From contig CACYBN010000017.1 in NCBI GenBank assembly GCA_902772675.1, forward strand, positions 1 through 11,392: DNA of 11,392 bases, written 5' to 3'. Below the pieces are notes generated by a model. That model had not been told where the DNA came from. It worked only from the letters and a program-made list of their open reading frames with translations, and did no database searches. The DNA comes from an uncultured Erysipelotrichaceae bacterium (GTDB taxonomy: Bacteria; Bacillota_I; Bacilli_A; RF39; UBA660). This document shows positions 6,243-11,392 of this stretch, one piece after another. Both the position numbers and the translations under genes were made by a program. Position 1 is the first letter of the stretch. Each line of letters starts with the position of its first letter.

Positions 6243-7163
6243 TTATTTATTTTTTTTGTTTGCTGAATCCCATAAAGTTTGAGGATATTCACCACTATCA
6301 ACTAGTCCTTTTAAGGCAGATTTAACTACTTCAGTATCTTCTTTGTAAGTTACTCCATACCATTTAGCTTTAGTAGGAATAACCTTCATTTTAATACCTT
6401 TATCTTTAACATATTTATCTAATACATCTGGTAATAAATATTCTTGAGTTAATGGCTCAGTCATATTTTGTAAGAATCCATTAATATCATCAACTAAGTA
6501 ATCTACTAGTTCTCTTCTTAAACCATACATTAACATAGATACTGGATGATCTTCTTCCATAGTATATTCATCTTTAGTTTCATCTAATGGTTTACCATAA
6601 ATAACTCCATCTATTTTTTCAACTTTACTTTCTACTAGAGAAACTAATTCATCTCCCTCTACAAAACAAACTCCTCTTTTAACACTTCCATTATCAGTAA
6701 TAGTATTTCCTATTTGATATCCTATAATAGAAAATTCATCTGTATTTCTAAGAGAATTTGCTAAAAGTTCAAAAGGTTCTCTTCCATAGAAATCATCTGC
6801 TGATATAACTGCAAAAGGACCATTAATAAACTTTCTAGCACAATATAAGGCATGTCCTGTTCCTAAAGGTTTTGTTCTTTCTTCTGCTACTGTAATACCT
6901 TCTGGTACATCTTTAAATTCTTGGAAAGCATATTCTACATCAACAAATTCCTCTACTTTATTACCAATCTTTTCTCTAAATAATTCATAATTTTCTTCTC
7001 TTATGATAAATACAACTTTATTAAATCCAGCTTGTACTGCATCATAAATAGAATAATCAATTATAAATTCGCCATTTGGCCCCATAGGTTCAACTTGCTT
7101 TAATCCTCCAAATCTAGAACCCATACCAGCAGCCATAATAACTAATGTTAAATCATTATTCAT
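6243..7163 (-). CDS. Sugar-phosphate-type nucleotidyltransferase
   Basis: The 306-residue protein is a nucleotidyltransferase of the NTP_transferase (GlmU/RmlA-like, Rossmann-type) fold, expected to transfer a nucleotide from an NTP onto a phosphorylated sugar or alcohol. The signature loop AAGMGSRFGGLKQ is at 11-23, where family members bind the nucleotide. TKPLGTGHAL at 97-106 matches the base- and substrate-contacting segment, and SADDFYG at 121-127 holds the metal-binding aspartates. There is no left-handed beta-helix domain as in GlmU or GlgC. The product is unknown: relatives sit in cell-surface or choline-phosphate pathways, but no such partner is next door. The ATG at 7163 has AAGGAG 7 nt upstream and lies 11 nt after the pcrA stop, so it is the second gene of that operon. 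Confidence 0.85.
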   Translation of the reverse strand: MNNDLTLVIMAAGMGSRFGGLKQVEPMGPNGEFIIDYSIYDAVQAGFNKVVFIIREENYELFREKIGNKVEEFVDVEYAFQEFKDVPEGITVAEERTKPLGTGHALYCARKFINGPFAVISADDFYGREPFELLANSLRNTDEFSIIGYQIGNTITDNGSVKRGVCFVEGDELVSLVESKVEKIDGVIYGKPLDETKDEYTMEEDHPVSMLMYGLRRELVDYLVDDINGFLQNMTEPLTQEYLLPDVLDKYVKDKGIKMKVIPTKAKWYGVTYKEDTEVVKSALKGLVDSGEYPQTLWDSANKKNK

Positions 7164-7174
7164 AATATCACTCC

Positions 7175-9286
7175 TTATATTTTATTTAAACTTTTATGAT
7201 TCTTCATAAGTTTCTTAATACCATATGGATGAGGAAATGCTATAGATAATATAGATCCATTTACTTCAAGTACTTTTCCTTTACCAAATACTTGATGGAA
7301 AACATTATCTCCAACATTATACTCTACTTCCCCTTCTTCTCTTAGAACATCTTCTTTATTTATTTTCTTAACTTCACTTACAGTTATAGATGGTTCTTCT
7401 TTAAATGCTTTATCTAATAAATCAGGATTAATTTCTTCAATAAATCTACTAACTGCATTAGTAGTTTCATCTCCAAACTTAACTCTTACTTTGGCATTAA
7501 GTAAATATAATTTTTCTCTTGCTCTTGTAAGTGCTACATAACATAATCTTCTTTCTTCTTCTAATTCAGTAATAGATCCTTTTTCTAATGCATTCATATG
7601 TGGAAATAATCCTTCTTCTAAACCAACAATAAATACATAATCAAACTCTAATCCTTTAACTGAATGCACAGTCATCAAATTGATTGCTTCTTTATTATCA
7701 CTTACAGCTACATCAGTACTAAGACCAATTTCTTGTAAAAAATCTGATAATGATACTATACCATCTCTTTCTTCAAAAGATTTAGCAACAGTTCTAAATT
7801 CATCTAAGTTTTCTAATCTTACTTCTGATTCTATAGATTTTTCATTTTTATATTCTTGTTCTATTCCTGTTTTATCTAATACATAATCTATTAATTCAGT
7901 TATAGTTCTACTTTGTGATGCTTCTTTTAAATCCTCTATTAATTTTTTAAATTCATATTCTTTTCCAGTAGTTATAGCTTCATACATACTTATATTTAAA
8001 TCATTAGATTTATCTGCTATATTACTAACTGTTTTAGCTCCAATTCCTCTTTTAGGTACATTAATAATTCTATTTAATGAAATATCATCTTTATCATTAT
8101 TAATTAATTTTAAATAAGCTAAAATATCTTTAATTTCTTTTCTATTATAGAAACCTGTTCCACCTACAATATTATATGGAATATTTTCTCTTAATAATTC
8201 TTCTTCAAAAATACGAGATTGAGCATGAGTTCTATAAATAATTGCTATTTCTTCTTTAGGAACGCCCTTTTTAATAAGATTCTTTATTTCTCTTATAGCA
8301 AAAAAAGCTTCATCTCTACCATTATATGCTTTATAATATGTAATCTTTTCACCAGTTCCTTTAGTAGACCAAAGATTTTTTTCTTTTCTTTCTTTATTAT
8401 GAGATATTACATCATTAGCAGCATCTAGAATAGTAGATGTAGATCTATAATTTTGTTCTAGTTTAATTACTTTAGCATTTTTATAATCTTTTTCAAAATT
8501 TAAAATATTTTTATAATTAGCTCCTCTAAAACCATATATAGATTGATCATTATCTCCAACACAACAAATATTTTTATATTTATAACTTATCATTTTACTT
8601 AAAGTATATTGAGCATCATTAGTATCTTGATACTCATCAATTAATATATATTTATACTTTTCTTGATATTTATCTAAAATATCTGGATGTTCCTTAAATA
8701 ATTTTATCGGCAATAATAACAAATCATCAAAATCCACTGCATCGCTTTTCTTTAATTTAGTTTCATATCTTTTATAGACTTCTGATACTACTTTTTCAAA
8801 TTCTCCGAATGCATATTTATCATATTCTGTAGATGATACCATATCATTTTTAGAACTACTTATTTTATTTCTTATATTTTTTGGATTATAGTATTTTGGA
8901 TCTAAATCCATTTCTTTTAAAATTCTTTTTACAAGTGTTTCAGAATCATCTGCATCTACAATACTAAAAGTTTTTGTATATCCTAAAATTTCTGCATTTT
9001 CTCTTAATATTCTTACTCCAAAAGAATGGAATGTAGAAATTTGAGAATAATCTGCTTTATTTCCAACTAATCTAACTAATCTATCTTTCATTTCTCTAGC
9101 AGCTTTATTAGTAAAAGTAATTGCAAGAATATTAAAAGGAGATATTCCTTTTTCTTCTATTAAATAAGCTATCTTAGTAGTTAATACTTTAGTTTTACCT
9201 GAACCTGCTCCTGCTAAAACTAGAATAGGTCCATTAGTAGTAAGTACTGCTTCTTTTTGTTCTTTATTTAATTCGTCTAAATTCAT
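7175..9286 (-). CDS. pcrA: ATP-dependent DNA helicase PcrA (UvrD/Rep superfamily 1)
   Basis: This 3'-to-5' superfamily 1 DNA helicase acts in nucleotide excision repair, clearing RecA and stalled complexes, and in rolling-circle plasmid replication. The 703-residue protein carries the full motif set: Q motif LNKEQKEAV (5-13), Walker A AGAGSGKT (25-32, Lys31), DEYQD (217-221), QSIYGFRGA (248-256), VHSVKGLEFD (540-549) and ALTRAREKL (585-593). The C-terminal region at about 660-703 (VGDNVFHQVFGKGKVLEV) matches the small Tudor-like domain through which PcrA binds RNA polymerase. I chose the ATG at 9286 because AGAGGTAAGC precedes it. A longer frame opening at 9316 would place its first codons over the -10 box. 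It heads a two-gene operon with the nucleotidyltransferase. Confidence 0.96.
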   Translation of the reverse strand: MNLDELNKEQKEAVLTTNGPILVLAGAGSGKTKVLTTKIAYLIEEKGISPFNILAITFTNKAAREMKDRLVRLVGNKADYSQISTFHSFGVRILRENAEILGYTKTFSIVDADDSETLVKRILKEMDLDPKYYNPKNIRNKISSSKNDMVSSTEYDKYAFGEFEKVVSEVYKRYETKLKKSDAVDFDDLLLLPIKLFKEHPDILDKYQEKYKYILIDEYQDTNDAQYTLSKMISYKYKNICCVGDNDQSIYGFRGANYKNILNFEKDYKNAKVIKLEQNYRSTSTILDAANDVISHNKERKEKNLWSTKGTGEKITYYKAYNGRDEAFFAIREIKNLIKKGVPKEEIAIIYRTHAQSRIFEEELLRENIPYNIVGGTGFYNRKEIKDILAYLKLINNDKDDISLNRIINVPKRGIGAKTVSNIADKSNDLNISMYEAITTGKEYEFKKLIEDLKEASQSRTITELIDYVLDKTGIEQEYKNEKSIESEVRLENLDEFRTVAKSFEERDGIVSLSDFLQEIGLSTDVAVSDNKEAINLMTVHSVKGLEFDYVFIVGLEEGLFPHMNALEKGSITELEEERRLCYVALTRAREKLYLLNAKVRVKFGDETTNAVSRFIEEINPDLLDKAFKEEPSITVSEVKKINKEDVLREEGEVEYNVGDNVFHQVFGKGKVLEVNGSILSIAFPHPYGIKKLMKNHKSLNKI

Positions 9287-9307
9287 ATGCTTACCTCTTC
9301 TTAATTT

Positions 9308-9313
9308 ATTATA
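9308..9313 (-). promoter_or_regulatory. Probable -10 box of pcrA
   Basis: TATAAT lies 21 nt upstream of the pcrA ATG in the 55-bp gap after the preceding gene. The -35 position with 17-bp spacing is only a T run, so the match is one-sided. Confidence 0.5.
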
Positions 9314-9328
9314 CAATAGATAACAAAT

Positions 9329-9353
9329 AAAAAAAAGAAGACTAACTGTCTTC
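9329..9353 (-). terminator. Terminator of the DUF5305-like gene, overlapping its stop codon
   Basis: GAAGAC (9353-9348 on the minus strand) pairs with GTCTTC (9342-9337) around an AGTTA loop, and a run of eight T residues follows at 9336-9329. The TAG stop codon at 9344-9342 straddles the loop and the right arm. Confidence 0.85.
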
Positions 9354-10430
9354 CTCTACTTTTAAAATATACTCCCAAGCTTCAGTTCCATTTACTATAA
9401 CAAAATATCCTTTATTATTTCTTTCTTCTTCATAATAAGCTATAGGTATTCTTAATTCATTTTGGACATCTAGAAGTTTTTCTATACTTTCTACTTCCAT
9501 TACATTATGTCCTTTTAAGTTAACTTTATTTTTAACTTTAACTATTACTTCACTATTAGATGAAATAATTTTATTTAATTTAGATATATATTTAGATTGT
9601 GATTCATCACTAGAAATAACTTTTCTAACTTCTTGAAAAAATAGTAATATAGATATTAAGAACATAATAGATGCTATTGTAGTAAACATCTTACTTCTAG
9701 TAATTCTTACATCATTATCAATTATATTTTGTTCTTGATCTTTTGGATTATTAATAGTTATTTCATATGGATTCTTAACTAAAGGAATATCTACTTCAAT
9801 ATCTTTATTATTATAGATATATTCATTTGAATATTTACCATCTACATTAATATGGAATATTACTTTTAAATAAGAATCTACATTTAAACCTAAAGTATTT
9901 TTATATTGATTAACAAAACTATTATATGTTTTATAATCTATTCTATAATTTTTATTAATCTTTAATCTACTATTAGAAGAACTAGAACTGATTGGTTTTT
10001 CTAATTGATATGATTTTTCTAATAATAAATCTTTACTATTAACAGAAGTGTTTTTATTATTTATTACTATAGTAGCAGTAACATAATAATTATATGTATA
10101 TTTAACTACATCTGTATAATTCAATAAATATTCATAATTAATAATAATATCATTTGTTAATGATTGAGGGTATTGTTGATCCATTCCTAATGATGGAGTT
10201 TGATAAAAACCATTTTTGACTAAATTTACTTGATAAGATATGTTACTCTTTTCAGTACTAGTTAATATTTTTCTACTTTCATCAACTTCAATATTAGATG
10301 CAAATACAAACAAGAATATTGAACCAATAAAAAGAAGGGACATAAGTATTACATTAAATACCATCTTCTTTTTTAATTTTAGTACTACTCTTTTTTTAGT
10401 TGTCTTTTTAACAGTTTTTTTCTTAGACAT
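9342..10430 (-). CDS. Two-TM membrane protein, DUF5305-like
   Basis: The 362-residue protein starts with a very basic cytoplasmic tail (1-22, many K/R), then a TM helix at about 24-45. A large extracellular part follows at 46-246 with many Asn and Tyr residues and a Ser run at 148-153. A second TM helix at about 248-266 leads to a cytoplasmic domain at 267-362. The C-terminal pattern (SIEKLLDVQNELRIPIAYY followed by GYFVIVNG) and the opening YQVNLVKNGFY after TM1 resemble DUF5305 proteins as I recall them. Those are often found beside SipW-type signal peptidases and surface proteins, but no such gene is visible here. The ATG at 10430 has GAGAGGG about 6 nt upstream. The gene lies downstream of the repeat-protein gene but is separated from it by a terminator hairpin. 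Its function is unknown. Confidence 0.72.
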   Translation of the reverse strand: MSKKKTVKKTTKKRVVLKLKKKMVFNVILMSLLFIGSIFLFVFASNIEVDESRKILTSTEKSNISYQVNLVKNGFYQTPSLGMDQQYPQSLTNDIIINYEYLLNYTDVVKYTYNYYVTATIVINNKNTSVNSKDLLLEKSYQLEKPISSSSSNSRLKINKNYRIDYKTYNSFVNQYKNTLGLNVDSYLKVIFHINVDGKYSNEYIYNNKDIEVDIPLVKNPYEITINNPKDQEQNIIDNDVRITRSKMFTTIASIMFLISILLFFQEVRKVISSDESQSKYISKLNKIISSNSEVIVKVKNKVNLKGHNVMEVESIEKLLDVQNELRIPIAYYEEERNNKGYFVIVNGTEAWEYILKVEEDS

Positions 10431-10470
10431 AACTAACCCTCTCTATTCTCCTTAATTATATAATTTTTCA

Positions 10471-10498
10471 AATTAAAAATCTACACATAATGTGTAGA
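10471..10498 (-). terminator. Terminator of the repeat-protein gene
   Basis: TCTACACA (10498-10491 on the minus strand) pairs perfectly with TGTGTAGA (10487-10480) around a 3-nt TTA loop, followed by TTTTTAATT. It lies just past the stop codon at 10507. The T tract is interrupted, so some read-through into the membrane protein gene is possible. Confidence 0.75.
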
Positions 10499-10506
10499 CT
10501 TTTACA

Positions 10507-11392
10507 TTAATTATAATCTTTTCTAATGCTTTTAAGTATCTTAAGCATAACTTGATAATCTTCTTTAGAGAATATATCGTCTTCTTTTTCTTTATATATG
10601 ATTTTCTCAACGGGTACCTCTTTAATTACCTCTACAGGAACTTCCTTGATTACTTCCTTTTCAACAGGAACTTGTACTTCCTTAATTACCTCTTTCTCAA
10701 CAGGAACTTGTACTTCTTTTACAATTTCCATTGGAATTGGTACTTCCTTGATTACTTCTTTTTCTACAGGAACTTCCACTTTTACTTCTTTAACTATTTC
10801 TTTTTCTATAGGTACTTCTTTAATAACTTCTCTAACAACTGGAACCTCTTTTACAATTGGTTCATTTTTTTCAGAATCCCTATAAACTATTTTTTCTACT
10901 TCAACAGGTACTTCCTTGATTACTTCTTTAACTACTGGAACTTCTTTAATAACTTCTTTTTCTACAGGAACTTCCACTTCTTTTATTACTTCTTTTTCAA
11001 CTTCGATTGGTACCTCTTTAATAACCTCTTTAACTACCTCTACAGGAACTTCTTTAATTACTTCCTTTTCAACAGGAACTTCTTTAATTACTTCCTTTTC
11101 AACAGGTACTTGTACTTCCTTAATTACCTCTACAGGAACTTCTTTGATTACTTCCTTTTCAACAGGTACTTGTACTTCCTTAATTACCTCAACAGGTACT
11201 TCTTTAATTACTTCCTTTTCAACAGGTACTTGTACTTCCTTAATTACCTCAACAGGTACTTTTTTAATTACCTCTTTTTCAACAGGTACTTCGATTTGTT
11301 CATATACAGGTACTTGAACTTCTTTTACAACTTCTTTTTCTACTACTTTTGTAATAGTTCTTCTTGTTCTTAATACCCCTTTATTTTCTAAC
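10507..11392 (-). CDS. V-P-V-E-K-E-V-I-K-E repeat protein, C-terminal part (5' end outside the window)
   Basis: The frame is open without a stop from 10507 to the window edge, so at least 294 C-terminal residues are visible and the true start lies beyond 11392. In-frame GTG codons, such as that at 10977, are internal valines and not starts. After a short basic lead (LRTRRTITKVVEK), nearly all of it consists of about 22 units of 8, 10 or 12 residues beginning V-P, of the type VPVEKEVIKE, VPVEVIKE or VQVPVEKEVIKE. One unit is interrupted by YRDSEKNEPIVKE. The tail is non-repetitive (DIFSKEDYQVMLKILKSIRKDYN minus its last residues forms a short helix). Valine alternates with charged residues and proline recurs about every 10, so an extended rod is likelier than a coiled coil. 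No TM helix or sorting signal is in the visible part. Function is unknown; a stalk or spacer role is an inference. Confidence 0.85.
   Translation of the reverse strand, partial: LENKGVLRTRRTITKVVEKEVVKEVQVPVYEQIEVPVEKEVIKKVPVEVIKEVQVPVEKEVIKEVPVEVIKEVQVPVEKEVIKEVPVEVIKEVQVPVEKEVIKEVPVEKEVIKEVPVEVVKEVIKEVPIEVEKEVIKEVEVPVEKEVIKEVPVVKEVIKEVPVEVEKIVYRDSEKNEPIVKEVPVVREVIKEVPIEKEIVKEVKVEVPVEKEVIKEVPIPMEIVKEVQVPVEKEVIKEVQVPVEKEVIKEVPVEVIKEVPVEKIIYKEKEDDIFSKEDYQVMLKILKSIRKDYN
11101..11280 (-). repeat. Three tandem 60-bp direct repeats (20 codons each)
   Basis: The segments 11101-11160, 11161-11220 and 11221-11280 are direct copies that differ from their neighbour at 3 of 60 positions each. Each encodes one 12-residue plus one 8-residue protein unit (EKEVIKEVPVEVIKEVQVPV or its I-K-K variant). 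The array is in frame, so gain or loss of a copy keeps the gene open. Similar but more diverged repeats continue down to about 10600. Confidence 0.95.

Noticed and set aside
7680..8428. Plus-strand open frames of 68 and 69 codons inside pcrA
   Set aside because: They are shadows of the helicase reading frame in AT-rich DNA.
9287..9316. Longer N-terminus for PcrA starting at 9316
   Set aside because: It would translate across the TATAAT box, lacks a good ribosome site, and adds a non-homologous basic segment before the Q motif.
11101..11280. CRISPR-like regular 60-bp periodicity
   Set aside because: The units are contiguous with no unique spacers, are in frame with a protein repeat, and no cas genes are present.
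10552..11373. Long plus-strand open frames opposite the repeat gene, including a 273-codon frame rich in F, N and Y and two frames rich in S, T and G
   Set aside because: They are antisense echoes of the E/K/V/I/P repeat. The repeat codons contain no stop in these frames, so long frames arise automatically. None has a convincing ribosome site, and the composition is implausible for a protein.

Overview
The window is very AT-rich DNA from a low-GC member of the Bacillota, most like an uncultured gut Bacilli/Erysipelotrichia or Mollicutes-related lineage (inferred from gene content and composition, not proven). The leader at the left end is a classic T-box riboswitch, ribosome binding sites are AGGAG- or AGGTGAT-type, and all genes but one lie on the minus strand. 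Tryptophan is written TGG wherever I checked (for example twice in the start of leuS), and the GH13 gene appears to end at TGA. This points to the standard bacterial code rather than the Mycoplasma code.

Left end (1-756, minus strand): a sigma-A promoter, a leucine-type T-box leader with its terminator, a 124-residue three-helix membrane protein of unknown function, and the start of leucyl-tRNA synthetase, which runs off the window. The membrane gene sits between the T-box and leuS and overlaps leuS by 8 nt, so charging of tRNA-Leu should control both. The promoter lies at the extreme 3' end of the next gene.

757-2402: a small zinc-phospholipase-C-like protein (minus) is divergent from a TIGR01212 radical SAM protein (plus; YtqA/MnmL-like, probably tRNA wobble uridine modification). 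The latter is the only plus-strand gene and ends in a terminator stem that contains its own stop codon.

2463-6213 (minus): a short operon reading GH13 alpha-amylase-like protein, then NAD-dependent DNA ligase ligA, then a secreted, membrane-anchored surface protein, closed by a hairpin terminator. 6213-9336 (minus): pcrA helicase followed 11 nt later by a sugar-phosphate-type nucleotidyltransferase, closed by a terminator. The two replication/repair genes (ligA and pcrA) are therefore close neighbours in separate transcription units.

Right end (9337-11392, minus): a two-TM, DUF5305-like membrane protein, and upstream of it the 3' part of a gene for a highly repetitive V-P-V-E-K-E-V-I-K-E protein that continues beyond the window. 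Its DNA includes three almost identical 60-bp tandem repeats. This pair is the least understood part of the window. Most of the rest is ordinary core-genome content, and I see no phage, transposon, CRISPR or defence system.
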